Source: Selaginella tamariscina (Eukaryota; Streptophyta; Lycopodiopsida; Selaginellales; Selaginellaceae). From it: a stretch of DNA of 64,000 nt. The DNA lies in assembly GCA_003024785.1 (NCBI GenBank), contig PUQB01000210.1:334998-398997 (forward strand), given 5' to 3'. How positions within the stretch are numbered: position 1 is the stretch's first letter; each line of letters begins with the position of its first letter. This document shows positions 31,225 through 43,524 of the stretch, piece after piece. The notes beneath the pieces are model-generated. The model saw nothing but the letters and a program-made list of their open reading frames with translations. It searched no databases and was not told the DNA's origin. A program made the position numbers and the translations under genes.

Positions 31225-32155
31225 TGGAAGGTGCGGCGGGATTTATCTCGCCACATCTTTTATGCCTCCTAAAAGAGTGGGCGGGATTAATCTCGCCACC
31301 TTTCTGGAGGCCCTGAATGGGTGTGCGGGATTAATCCCGCCACCTTTCTCGTTCTCAGAGAGAATTGGGCAGGATTTATTTCTCACACCCCTTCAGGGGC
31401 TCCAGAAAGGCGGCGGGATTAATCCCGCCCACCATGTAAGGCATGGTGAAATTAATCCCACCACCCTTCTCAGTTCCCTCCATTGGTATTTTGTAAACCT
31501 TTCCGTCTCAGACAGAGTTAGTCGGGATTGATTCAACATACCAATGGAGGAAAAAAAGAAGGGTGGCGGGATTAATCCCGCCAATCCGCCACCGATAGAA
31601 GGTTCGGAGAGATTAATCCCGCCGCCCTCTCGTAAATCATGCGCTCACACATATATATTGGCTGCGGGATTAATCCCGCGGCATTTTGAACAGGGATGGG
31701 TGGGGGCGGGATTAATCCCGCCGCTTATATCCTGCGGAAGTGCCTGAGCGGCGGATTAATCCCGCCGCCCTCCGCGAAGGGCATGAGCGTGGGGCGGGAT
31801 TAATCCCGCCGTTCATGTCCTGCGTGAATTCCCTGGGCGGCGGATTAATCCCGCCGCCTTACGCGCAGGACATGTCATGCAGGCTCTTCGGTTAGCCTTC
31901 CGTGCAGGATCTTTCATGCAGGCTCTTCGGTTAGCCTCATGAGCGGCGAATTAATCCCGCCGCCCATCCCCTGTAAATGCCCTGTGCGGAATCCGGTGGG
32001 ATTAATCCCGCCCATTAGGGCCTTCACACATGCCATTGCCGGCGAGATAAATCCCGCCGCATTCCGCGCAGGGCATGGGTGGGCGGCGGGATTAATCCCG
32101 CCGCCTTCGGTTTATCCTAGAGCGGCGGGATTAATCCCGCCGCTCGAGGCTTAGC
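31225..32155. repeat. Palindrome array A, left copy
   Basis: Roughly 20 copies or variants of the perfect 18-bp palindrome GGCGGGATTAATCCCGCC, at irregular spacing of about 35-60 bases, with partly repeated spacers (for example the GCAGG(A/G)CATG and GGCTCTTCGGTTAGCC types). Variants such as GGCGAGATTAATCTCGCC keep symmetry. Shorter than the right-copy equivalent (about 930 versus 1,550 bases). Confidence 0.9.
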
Positions 32156-32159
32156 GTGT

Positions 32160-32215
32160 GTGCAAGAGATAAAATTAATAAATAAAAAAATTATACAGAT
32201 AAAAACACACACATA

Positions 32216-32258
<43 letters not shown>

Positions 32259-33530
32259 GTATAGGAGTGTACGTGTGTGTGCAAGAGATAGATAAATAAA
32301 TAAAATTATACAGTACTGGTACACATAATATATGTGTGTTATATGTACATAGGTATATATATGTGTGTATATGTATATCGTGTGTATGCGTGTGAGCGAA
32401 ACAAATAAAATCATACAGATAAACAAACACACACACACACATATATATACACAGGAGTGTGTGTGTGCGAAAGATAAAACTAATAAATAAATAAAATTAT
32501 ACAGATAAACACACACATATATATGTGTGTATATAGATATATAACCCATAGAGAAAGAGAGAGAGTCTGTGAATATATAAGCATATATATAAACTAGTGT
32601 TGTATACTATTGTTAATATGCATTGATTATATATAATATGTGTGTGTGTGTGTGAAAGCAGTGTGCGTGTGTGTGGGAGAGATAGATCAATAAAAAATTA
32701 TNNNNNNNNNNNNNNNNNNNNNNNNNNNNNNNNNNNNNNNNNNNNNNNNNNNNNNNNNNNNNNNNNNNNNNNNNNNNNNNNNNNNNNNNNNNNNNNNNNN
32801 NNNNNNNNNNNNNNNNNNNNNNNNNNNNNNNNNNNNNNNNNNNNNNNNNNNNNNNNNNNNNNNNNNNNNNNNNNNNNNNNNNNNNNNNNNNNNNNNNNNN
32901 NNNNNNNNNNNNNNNNNNNNNNNNNNNNNNNNNNNNNNNNNNNNNNNNNNNNNNNNNNNNNNNNNNNNNNNNNNNNNNNNNNNNNNNNNNNNNNNNNNNN
33001 NNNNNNNNNNNNNNNNNNNNNNNNNNNNNNNNNNNNNNNNNNNNNNNNNNNNNNNNNNNNNNNNNNNNNNNNNNNNNNNNNNNNNNNNNNNNNNNNNNNN
33101 NNNNNNNNNNNNNNNNNNNNNNNNNNNNNNNNNNNNNNNNNNNNNNNNNNNNNNNNNNNNNNNNNNNNNNNNNNNNNNNNNNNNNNNNNNNNNNNNNNNN
33201 NNNNNNNNNNNNNNNNNNNNNNNNNNNNNNNNNNNNNNNNNNNNNNNNNNNNNNNNNNNNNNNNNNNNNNNNNNNNNNNNNNNNNNNNNNNNNNNNNNNN
33301 NNNNNNNNNNNNNNNNNNNNNNNNNNNNNNNNNNNNNNNNNNNNNNNNNNNNNNNNNNNNNNNNNNNNNNNNNNNNNNNNNNNNNNNNNNNNNNNNNNNN
33401 NNNNNNNNNNNNNNNNNNNNNNNNNNNNNNNNNNNNNNNNNNNNNNNNNNNNNNNNNNNNNNNNNNNNNNNNNNAATTATACGCACACTCCTATACATAT
33501 ATACATACATACACACACACACACACAGAT
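32160..33530. repeat. Microsatellite block around the assembly gap, left copy
   Basis: Dominated by (CA/TG)n and (TA)n with AAATAAATAAAATTATACAGATAAA units, similar to several tandem blocks in the right copy (50,800-51,900). No gene. Apparent open frames here are low-complexity artefacts. Confidence 0.85.
32702..33474. other. Assembly gap (773 N)
   Basis: Flanks align to the right copy on either side of about 50,867-51,156 (some 290 bases of microsatellite), so the true missing length may be near 0.3 kb rather than 773. Confidence 0.95.
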
Positions 33531-33916
33531 CTCACCTGTGTGGACAGCCGCCGCCGCCGATTTCACAGCCGCCGCCTCTTGAAACCCTAAGAATATACCT
33601 AAACCCTAAAGGAATTAAATATATATATCAACCCTAATAGAATATTCCTTCTGAGAATATACTTAAACCCTAAAAAGAATAAAATATAGATTCGCCCTAA
33701 ACGAATATTCTTTTATTATATTATTAGCGCGTGCGTGTGCGTGGGTGTATCACATACACCTCAAAAATATAAATCATGCAGGGATTTAACATGTGTGTGT
33801 CCATGAGAGTGTTAAAGTTTCATGTGTATCAATACATACATACACATTGCATATATTAATACACATAATATATACATACACACGTGTATACACACAGACA
33901 TACACACATATTACAT

Positions 33917-34427
33917 GGGTTTAGGGTTTAGGGTTTAGGGTTTTGGATTTAGGATGGATCATGCATGGTGTGTATGTATGAGAGAAGAGAGAGTGTTGAA
34001 AAATTATTTTTGTACACATTGCATATATTAGTACACATATATACTTACACATATTATACACAGATATACATACATAGTATATGAAGAGAGAGACAGTACA
34101 TATTATGGATCATGCATGGTGTGTATTATACACACAGACATACATACATATTAGTACATAATATTAGAGAGACCGAGTACATATTATAGATCATGCATGG
34201 TGTGTATGTTTGAGAGAAGAGAGACAGTACATATTAACATGGATCATGCATGGTGTGTATGTATGAGAGAAGACAGAAAGTACACATATATACATACAGA
34301 GTACACATATACATACAGAGTACACATATATACATGCACACGTGTATACACACAGACATACATACATATTACATGAGTAAATTCATTGTGTTACATATTA
34401 GGGTTTAGGGTTTAGGGTTTAGGGTTT
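33917..34427 (+). repeat. Interstitial telomere-like motifs and CATGCATGGTGTGTAT repeats, left copy
   Basis: TTTAGGG runs of 3-4 units at 33,917-33,940 and 34,401-34,427, with a set of GATCATGCATGGTGTGTAT repeats between them (33,957, 34,109, 34,191, 34,244). The same arrangement occurs in reverse in the right copy at 49,914-50,424. Confidence 0.8.
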
Positions 34428-34649
34428 GCTCCCAACAAGCTTAATATAAATATTACACATGTAAATTCAATGTGTTACATACAGTCACACAGATTGAGTA
34501 CATATATCATACATGCGTTGAACATGATGTTTTCAATAAAGAAGCAACCTATTTCTTCAGTTTGGTTTAGGGTTGTGCATGTGTGTGCATATGTGTTTTT
34601 GTAAGTTCTTGTAATGCGTGTGTAAATTTATGATTGTGTTTATATATGT

Positions 34650-36020
34650 GTGCAAAACAAACATCGAATAATTAAGAAAATAAAATTAATAAACACACTA
34701 GGAACATATTTTAAATTATACATAATAATATATGATTTTATCTAATATATAGCCATATATAGTTTTAATAATATAATTAATTTAATATTGATAAAAAGGT
34801 TTAACATTGAAATATTCTTGAAATAATAAGAAATTAATTGAGAAAATCCCATTAATATATACAAATGTAAATTAAGTACTCAAATAATTAACTAAATTAA
34901 TTATCATAATCATGTTTAATATTGGAATATTCTTGGAATAATAAGAAAATAATAAAGAATATCCCATTAATATAAAGAAGATTAATTACTCAAGTAATTA
35001 AGGAAATGATATTAATATATATATTATTAAAACTATATATGACTATATATTAGATAAAATGATGTATTATTATGTATAATTTAAAATATGTTCATAGTGT
35101 GTATTAATTTAATATTGATAATAAGGTTTAACACATGAATATTCTTGAAATAATAACAAATTAATTGAGAAAATCCCATTAATATATACAAATGTAGAAT
35201 AATTACTGCAATAATTAAGAACAAGACTAATTTAATTATGATAATCAGGTTTAATATTAGAATATTCTTCAAATATTAATAAAATATTAAAGAATATCCC
35301 ATTGATACTAGGAAATGAAAACTAAATACTCGAGTAATTAAGAAAATAATAATAATAAACAGACTATGAATATATTTTAAATGATACATAATAATATATC
35401 AATTTATTTATTGTATAAGTATATTTTATATATATATATAATATAAATATACTTGAATACTAAGAATGTAGAATATAGTCTAAAATTTCGTAATATTAAA
35501 CAGCTTGAATCACTTGAATAACATTAAATGCAATTTTAAAATACTCATTGGAACTGGAGAGTATATATGTCAGAGTGTCGGATATTTGTGTCAACTCATC
35601 TTAAATTTTATTTTCTGTTCTTTTTAAAAAATTTGAATTTCTGACATATGTATTGTCGGTCTGACATGTAAATTTGAAAATGCATTTAATTTCCCACTCA
35701 AATTCAGATCTGGTTCTTTCTCCGGCAAGGGTTTCTTCATTTCTGTATTTTTCACTCTTTAGATCTTCTTTTTTCTTCATAGTGATCATCTCAGGAGCGA
35801 GATTAAATTGGGTGCTATTTTTATAGGAAAGCACGGCGCCTTCAGTGCTGTTTACAAGTAAGTATTATAAACAAATTTAAAAATACTTATTAAGATTCAC
35901 TCTCTTACATTCTCTCTTAAAATTACAATTTAGGGGTTTAGAAATGCATTAGGATTATAATATATTCCGTTAGGGATTTATCACGTTTAAATATCCTTTT
36001 AACTTAATATTCTAGGTTAA
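34650..36020. other. AT-rich block with internal tandem duplications, left copy
   Basis: Related units of about 130 bases containing GAATATTCTTG(A/G)AATAATAA and ATCCCATTAATAT recur between 34,790 and 35,310. At 35,590-35,870 there is a short less AT-rich part of unknown nature, which could hold a promoter or leader of the transposase. No coding function recognised. Confidence 0.5.
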
Positions 36021-36023
36021 CCG

Positions 36024-36838
36024 GGCGGCGGGATTAATCCGGCCATTTCTTTTTCGCCTCTTTGAAGAAGTGGCGGGATTAATCCCGCCACCATCTCCCG
36101 GGCAATGCTTCTCCGCCACTGAAAAAGAGTGGCGGGATTAATCCCGTCGATAACCTTCTCAACTGATGAAGAGTTACCAGAATTTATTAGAAAGAGTTGT
36201 CGGCGGGATTAATCCCGCCAACCATTTTAGGAGGCAGGGAAGGGGTGGCGGGATTAATCTCGCCACCACTTCCCTGTTTTAAAGATTTGGGGACAGGATT
36301 TATCCCGAGATCTCTTTGAAATCATAGTTTTGGAGAGAGTTATGTGCGGGTTTAATCCCGCCACCATTCCCCGTCGTAAGAATTGTGGCGGGATTAATCC
36401 CGCCTTGGACTCCCTCCGACAAGGAAGAGCCGGCGGGATTAATCCCGCCGCCTCTTCCTCCGACGAGGAAGGGAGTCCGGCGGGATTAATCCCGCCGACT
36501 CTCTCCGGCGAGGATGAGTCGGCGGGATTAATCCCGCCGGACTCCCCCCGAGAGGAAGAGGCGGCGGGATTAATCCCGTCGGACTTCCTTGGGAGGAGTC
36601 CAAGGCGGGATTAATCCCGCCGACTCTTCCGAGCTGTTGAGTCCGGCGGGATTAATCCCGCCGGACTCCCCCCGAGGAGGAAGAGGCGGCGGGATTAATC
36701 CCGCCGGCTCTTCCTTGTCGGAGGGAGTCCAAGGCGGGATTAATCCCGCCGACTCTCTCCGAAGGGTTGAGTCGGCGGCGGATTAATCCCGCCGCCGTTC
36801 CTGTCGGAGGGATCGTGGGCGGGATTAATCCGCCCATC
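36024..36838. repeat. Palindrome array B, left copy
   Basis: About 18 units of GGCGGGATTAATCCCGCC or close variants. Many are extended by symmetric flanks, for example a perfect 30-bp palindrome at 36,639-36,668 (GAGTCC on one side, GGACTC on the other). The array lies directly 5' of the transposase gene. In translation it yields GGINPA / AGLIPP repeats on both strands, an artefact of the palindrome. Confidence 0.9.
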
Positions 36839-36987
36839 AGTTGTATTAATCAAACATGAGATATTATCTCTAACATAATTATGTATTATTGCATATGCAT
36901 ATTATTAAGTAACCGTAATTCAGATTTCTTAAAAATATTGCATAAACAGATATCATAAATAATACAATTATTTATGTGCAGGACAAT

Positions 36988-39900
36988 ATGTTTAATACTA
37001 GAGATAAAGTATGTCTTCTTCGGAACAACGAGATAGTTGGCACTGGAACTGTGGAAGTTCGAGATAATAATGCATCATGTCACAATATTTCCCAAGATCT
37101 TGTGTGTACGTTATGGGTGAACACCATTTACAAGCATGTTGAGGTTCTGGGAATGGAATTTGAGGAGGGTTCTCCTGTATTGTGGAATTTGGATGAAGTC
37201 AAGGCTGACACAAAATATGCAGAATCACAAACAAATAGTAGCACGAGTTTACCAGATGATGGCTTGCCTGCTGTAATGGATGAGGTATTCTCTTTCTTCG
37301 TGAGATTGAAGTCGGAAGAGGCATCATCACAGCTATAAATCCAATGGAAGCAGTGTCAGAAGAGAAACTAGGGTCCGACTTCGTGGGTGTAGTTGTGACA
37401 GAGGTTTCACCTAATGGCACATTGTATCCTGGATCCCTCGTGAGGTGGCGAACATCTGAATTAAGACGGCAAGATGGTTCAACATATTCTGGGTTGGATT
37501 TCAATAATAACAACCCGGAAGAACAACTCATATTTGAAGAGGTTCCTTGCATTGGTCCTATTGTAAGAAAAAGGCGATTCATGGGTTGTAGATCTTCCCC
37601 TGCAAGTTTCAGCAAGAGGGTAAAGATGGATCCTACATCTTCCGAAAGTGTTACGAGCATTTCCACGATTGACTGTTGCAAGAAGAAGTGTTGTCAGATG
37701 GCAGACCGGAATGAAATTACCCAATGTAGACATGTCTTTCGTATGCTCACCCAAAAGCAAAGGCATGAGTTTGTATATGCTGCACTAACTGGGTGTATTG
37801 ATGGAATGGCCTCGGACACAGGTTATCAGAGTACATCCATGGTATTTAATAAGGTGGCCATCTGCTTCAAAGCTTGGTACAGTATATACGGGATCCCAAA
37901 GACCACGTTCTACCGTCGGAGGGATGAGTGGCTAGATGGAGCGCGAACCTCAGTTCATGGGAACACTGGCTTGGTCAAAACCCGCTCTCACATCATGGCA
38001 GCCATAGAGATACTCAAGGCTTTTGTGGAAGCAAATGCAGACAGGATGCCTCACAAATGCCGAACCACAAATGCAGGGGTCAGGGAAAATCTCAAGGTTT
38101 TACCTTCAATCTACACTCAATTGAAACTGTGTGAACATGTGAACAAGTGCCTCAGTTTGATGGGGCTCCAAGCAATCTGCACTGGTACCTTCAACAACAT
38201 ATGGAATACTCATTTTAAGGATGTGGAGATTGCAAAACACTCTAGCTTTTCTAAGTGTGACACTTGTACATCATTGAAGGCTGCAGAGGCTTGTGCAAAA
38301 ACCTTGGTGGAGATCACTACCATTCAAAGGAAGATGGAGGCCCACATGATTGCACAACAAACTTGTCGGTCTCAGTACTATGCACACCGCATGCTTTCTG
38401 TGTCACGCCCATCAGAGTACCTGTGCTTGATCCATGACAAGATGGATCATTCAAAGACCAGCATTCCAAAGCTCTTTGCAACACCAAAGTGCCTTGGAAA
38501 TGTCATGAAACTTCCGATTTCTTTAACAGGTGTGCTAACACATGGACACGGTTGTGAGTCATATGGACACTTTTCACTTCCACATTGGTCTAGCGACTCC
38601 AATTTCACTATTGGGTCGTTAGCCATGTGTTTCAGAAACCTTGAAGCCCACACAGACAAGTCCTATCAGTGATCTCAAAGTGAAGAAACAACACCTTCAA
38701 CCTTTACATAATGCTCTCATGAACACGTCTGCACTTGAGGCTACTTGGGAATATGAGAGGCATTGTCAGCAACCTGCACAAAAAAAGATGGCCCTGTTGA
38801 GAGTTCAGGTTCAGTGGAGGGATCTAGCTCAAATAGTGTACATGTGTCCTCAACATCAAATAAGCTTCCTCGTCATTTGCTTTTACAGATGGATAATTGT
38901 GCAGGCGAGAACAAAAATAGGTAAATCATTTTACTTAAGGGTTTCTCAAGCTCATACTTACTTTTATTTTCTAGATATGTGCTAGCATACTTGTCAATGC
39001 TTGTTGCCAAAGGTGTGTTTGAAACAATCACGCTCAGTTTCCTTATGGTTGGTCACACTCATGAAGATATTGATGCGTTCTTCAGCAAGGTCTCCAACTC
39101 TACAAAAAGGACAAGTGCACTTACCTTACCGCATATGATGAATCTTTTTGAAAATTGCATCTCCAAAAAAAGTTGTGCTTTGCTTGTGACTGAGGTGCCA
39201 GACTTCAAAAAATTTCTCAAGGAGTATATAAAAGAAGGGAGTGATTCTTTAGTTGGTCACCTTGTGCCGCTACAATTCTTTTTCTCCATACGAGATGGTA
39301 TACCTATTATGCAGTACAAGTTACGGCCATCAGAGCAGGAGTGGTTACCGAAAGAGGGCTTAATGCTCTTCAAAAGTGGAGAGGATGGAAAGCCACTTCT
39401 CCCAGAAGGACAACCAGACCCTATTCCATTGAGTGCCCAGCTCAAGGAACAAGAGGTTATTATTGATGGCATCAAAAAATATGTGGCATGGGTTCAAAAA
39501 TCGATGCCAAAGAATTCTGATAAGGCAACTGGTTACTCAGAACTATATAAGCATGTGGTCAACTATTGGGAGACTGTTGTTCGAGAGTTGGAAGGGCCTA
39601 CTGTCACAAGTACAGAATTGCAACACCCTTTTGGCCTAAAACAAGGTGGCGAGAGGAGATTGAAATGACATCACTGAGCACAGACGACATAGAAGCCAGT
39701 AGTGATGTGGAAGTGCAAACCCCACACTTTGTTGGACAAAGGAACCAAAAACCTAAAGCATACTTTGATTGCTGCAAGGATCTTCAAAAACTAATGATGG
39801 TTCTCATTACTCCAGATGCGTCATATAATCAGCCTATTTGGATGGGTCAAATTATCGACACACCTGAAGTAATCACAAAAAATAGTATTGTTAAGGTTGC

Positions 39901-40102
39901 ATGGTTCAAACCACAAAAAAGGCGACACGAGAAGGAGAGCGAAAGATATAATGGATGCCTAGAGAAAACATGGTCTCCCAATCAAAAAGACCCAGCATGT
40001 TTTATAAATGTTAAATCCATTCGATATGGGTGGATGTCAAGAAGCGTTGATAAAGTCACGATTAACAAAACTGCAAGGGAATGTATGTTTTCTGAAGCTT
40101 AA
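36988..40102 (+). pseudogene. DDE-type transposase-like gene (DUF7869-like), left copy
   Basis: Homologous to 44,305-47,421. N-terminal module with KVCLLRNNEIVGTGTVEVRD, then a basic segment, a Cys/His-containing region (CCKKKCCQMADRNEITQCRH), an HTH-like stretch (GIPKTTFYRRRDEWLDG), a zinc-ribbon-like CDTC and the catalytic-type segments HDKMDHSK, LLQMDNCAGENKNR and VGHTHEDIDAFFSKVS, consistent with a DDE/RNase-H fold. A 54-base intron lies at 38,921-38,974. The frame breaks near 37,285, 38,650, 38,782 and 39,630 relative to the right copy, each by 1-2 bases. The start is uncertain: ATG at 36,988 follows a splice-acceptor-like TGCAG, so an upstream exon is possible. Confidence 0.8.
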
Positions 40103-40579
40103 AGCAATTACAAAATTATAAAATATCATATATTTAATATTCATAATTATTATAAACTCTTTAATAATAGTACCAAATTGTATACTTAACTATATAAATT
40201 TAAAAAATGATATGGAAGATTGACTATATTATTATAGGATTTTATATATATTTTTACTACTACAAATTTTTAATTAATAATGTTATATTTAAATATTAAT
40301 ATTTTAATAACAACATCAATATTTATATAATGTACCTCTTATGCTCTTCCTTAATTGTTATATTAGGCAATATATTATATAATTTAATACATTCTACTTT
40401 TATAATGTTATTAATTTTTGTTCAATGAATGCTATAATTTATTAAAGGGTAGAATACAAAATAGAATATTCTAAAGAATATTCTCTTTTCAAACATATAT
40501 TCTAAAGAATATTCCTTTAATATTAGAAAATGCTAATTAAATAGCTAAAATTGCTAATTATTAGGAAATGGGACTATAG
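40103..40579. other. AT-rich subterminal region, left copy
   Basis: Follows the transposase stop to the inner TIR. Contains repeated AGAATATTCTTTAGAATATTC palindromic A/T units; mirrored at 43,830-44,300. Confidence 0.6.
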
Positions 40580-40601
40580 CCATGCCCATTTTTAACAAAC
40601 T
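40580..40601 (-). repeat. Inner terminal inverted repeat, left copy (slightly degenerate)
   Basis: Reverse complement reads AGTTTGTTAAAAATGGGCAT, a diverged form of GTTGTAACTAAAATGGGCAT at 43,804. Followed by TGCA. Confidence 0.65.
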
Positions 40602-41084
40602 TGCATTAAATATACGACTATTTTGTTTTTTCAAGCTTTATTAAAACATTAACCTATTTCATTATAAGCAGCTTAAACATAAGCTTAAAATTCATGTTGG
40701 GGCACTCCAATGAATCAATTAGTACATATATTTTATTAATTAAATTATACACAAGTTTTAATAAATCTTTTCTCCTCTATAATAAATACGATACTGTTGT
40801 TTTTTTTTTTTTTTAAATTCTTTTGAGTGTTTTTTCTTTATAAAAAATATTGCATTGCATGTAATATAATATGTATGTAGAAGATAATGAAGTTTTTTGA
40901 ATATATATACATAGATTTACACATTTTATTTAGTGAGTTGCGAATCATAACACACCCGCGATCCAAACTTATAACAATTTATTGCATGTAAACAAGTTAT
41001 TTAAGATTTATTGTACACACTCAAATTCCAAAGTCCATATTTTAAGTATAATACGCATCAAAATTATCTCACAGACAATTACAT

Positions 41085-42196
41085 TCAAGGACAAATTAAG
41101 CTTGGAGTAAAGTAACAATATGATGTAGCTGGTTTTGGATTTAACACAGGTGTTGTCCATGTACCATCAACAATGTCATATGCTTTATATTGTATGTGGT
41201 GACCCTTGAAAAACCAAAGTATGATATCTCCTAAAAGTTCACACTTCCAAGATCCATATACACTAGAGGGTGCCTTTCCTTCGTATAATTCATCTAAGCT
41301 TTTAGAAGACACTAATTCCCATGTTGCTCTCTGCCAATCTATTTCCCACATTTGAAATTCTCTGTTACAAGTGTATGTAGTTATCATGCATCTTCCCTTG
41401 TAATTAAACAAGGTCAAGTGTATACAATTATCCAAAAGAACATCAAAATTTTTAATAGTCATGTCACACCAAGTGTTGAGGTCTTCATTGTATGTTACCA
41501 AAAGGTTACCTTCACCAATCAAATAAAGATTTGTAAGTGGCATATCACTAGTATACTGTTTACTAGTGTCAAGATCGAAGCAAGGGCTAACAACCCACGT
41601 ATTAGTTCCAGAGTCATACATATGTATATGTGTGCGGTTTTCTACGAAGCCATGTGAGACATAAACCTTGTAACCATCATAATCGGCAGTATGCATAATG
41701 AAAACACCATCTTCAAACCCATCATTGCAACATAAAGTAGGAAGTTTTTTCCAAATGTTTAAGACAGGATTCACCATAGCTAGGTCCATGTTACCACAAC
41801 CGCTTGATCTCTTCTTAACACAAACCAATCCATTAAATGATGTTACAAATTGAAACTTTTGATTAGATGGTGTTCTCTTCCTCTTTTTTGTTGACATGTT
41901 CAGCCTCCAAGAATGTATTCTTTCTTCAATTGTATAGGACATCACAATTGTTGGCCCACCTCTCTTCGGATTTCTCTCTACAATCCATAATTCTTTGTTT
42001 GCTATATATTTTTCCACATCTGCTGGAATTCTGGTGACGCTATCACTCTGCGCCACTCCTTACATACTTGTCTGACTGCAAATAAACTTTTCGGATCGAG
42101 AAGAGATAACATAACCAAGACTAAGTTGGTCCCATACAAACACTCAAACACCCCACAACAACCTATCCCATTGTTATGATATAGCATTGAATCCAT
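41085..42196 (-). pseudogene. F-box protein gene with F-box-associated C-terminal region, one frame break
   Basis: From ATG at 42,194-42,196 (MDSMLYHNN) the frame gives an F-box-like segment (LVLVMLSLLDPKSLFAVRQV, CKEWRRVIASPEFQQMW), then stops at a TAG about 42,005. The frame two bases over continues without a stop to 41,085 through ANKELWIVERNPKRGG, FVTSFNGLVCVKK, MVNPVLNIWKKLP, VYVSHGFVENRTHIHMYDSG and WEIDWQRATWELV, the pattern of plant F-box-associated domains. Total about 370 codons. The break lies in an A/T-only stretch (AAAAATATATAG), a likely place for a 1-2 base error. It is the only recognisable gene in the spacer between the two giant element copies. SCF adaptor function is a family inference. 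Confidence 0.7.
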
Positions 42197-43520
42197 GGAA
42201 AAAAGAGAGTAAAAAATTATTAAGGGAAATGAGATGAATAAATATTCCCTAGGTAGGAATGCCCTAAGTAAGAAAGTCCTTGATTTATATAGGGGTTTAA
42301 ACATGATAACACGCAAATAATTAAACCTAAGAGTTGTGCGCCATTGTATAATTCTGTACCGTAATGCTATCCTTTGGTGCCAAGGGTGTCATTCTCAGCG
42401 CGGAGGACGGCTAATTTTGTATTAAGGTGGACAAAGATCCAGACTGGCATAAACATATGACATTCATTCATACATAACAGTTTGAGTTTAATCGAGTTTA
42501 TATCCACTCTTCGTTACGACTTTAGAGTTCATTTTACATAACATAAGGAAACATGTATTCTCAGCTTTCAACTGCCACATAGGATAACATAATCTTAACC
42601 TCGTACTCGGAGAGTGCTAGACCGTGAATGAAATGTGGCGGATTTCGCTATTGGATCATGCGGAGCCCCATTGGTTTCTACCGAATGAGGGAGTGGGGGA
42701 ATAATTGGTATGGGGAACGATGGGCGTATGTGGCGGATTCCGCAAGTGGATCATGCGGAGCCCCATTGGTTTCTACCGAATGAGGGAGGGGGCATAATTG
42801 GTATGGGGAACGATGGCCGTCTTAACTGTCACTGCCCGGCGGCCTTAAATGTCCTTCTCCAAAGCCATATTAGTAAGACCTTAAACACATGCCGTAATAG
42901 ATGCGTTTTCAAAAGATGCATCCATACTTTGGAAATGTAGTAAAAAAATAAACATCGCGCAACTGCATTTAGGATAATATGATATGGTGATTGTGCATCT
43001 TTTGTTTAAAACGTCCTCATATGCAAGACTAAACAAGTGCTTGAGAGGCAACACAACACATGCTCTTCAAGAGTGGGCATCAGTGACATACTCTAATGGA
43101 TGAAATTATGTGCTTTTTTTTAATGAGTCCCGGATTTGATTTCCTTCTAGGGGTCTCTGGGATAAAGGACACGTAGTGAATAACTAGCATTTACAATGTC
43201 ACACAATATGCCCCAAATGAGAATATTTGGGTTTTCTAGATGCCCAAAACAAAATCCGTCATGAAAGCAAATTAATCAAAATGAGTTTATTAACATGTTT
43301 TTTAAATAGGTTTTTCATCATGTAGAGTTTGCATATATAAATTTTGAGCTTTTTTGTTTGAAAAGTTGGTATGCTAAATAAACTTTTTAATAAGCCTTTC
43401 ATCAAAAGGTTACCAAATTTTTAAGCTAAAATAGAAATAATTATAGTAAGACAAAACACATTCTCCTAATCGAAAATTGTCAACATCCATCATCATACAT
43501 GTTAAATTCATTAAAAACGT
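42197..43520. other. Spacer DNA between the two giant elements
   Basis: Contains a two-unit tandem repeat of about 97 bases at 42,630-42,823 (TGTGGCGGATT.CGC, GGAGCCCCATTGGTTTCTAC). No other gene or repeat recognised. Confidence 0.6.
42630..42823 (+). repeat. Two-unit tandem repeat, about 97 bp
   Basis: The second unit starts near 42,729 and repeats GCGGAGCCCCATTGGTTTCT and GGTATGGGGAACGATGG almost exactly. Confidence 0.9.
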
Positions 43521-43524
43521 GTGC

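Larger units (their letters stand above)
26068..40601 (-). mobile_element. Giant TIR DNA transposon, left copy (about 14.5 kb)
   Basis: Bounded by inverted terminal repeats at 26,068-26,089 and about 40,580-40,601; 4-bp flanks are TGTA and TGCA. The content mirrors the right copy: HAD phosphatase, ParB-methylase-like gene, palindrome array, microsatellites with telomere-like motifs, AT-rich block, second palindrome array, transposase. The right copy reads as its reverse complement with only scattered substitutions and small indels. Strand is given relative to the cargo genes. The element contains a 773-N gap. All three genes carry frameshifts in this copy. Confidence 0.85.

Noticed and set aside
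32642-33637. Long open frames across the N gap
   Set aside because: They exist only because unknown bases are translated as open; flanks are microsatellite.
36330-36830. Open frames with repeated GGINPA/AGLIPP peptides as a repetitive protein
   Set aside because: The 18-bp palindrome is a multiple of three and reads open on both strands and in several frames; the frames appear wherever the array is, with irregular spacers.
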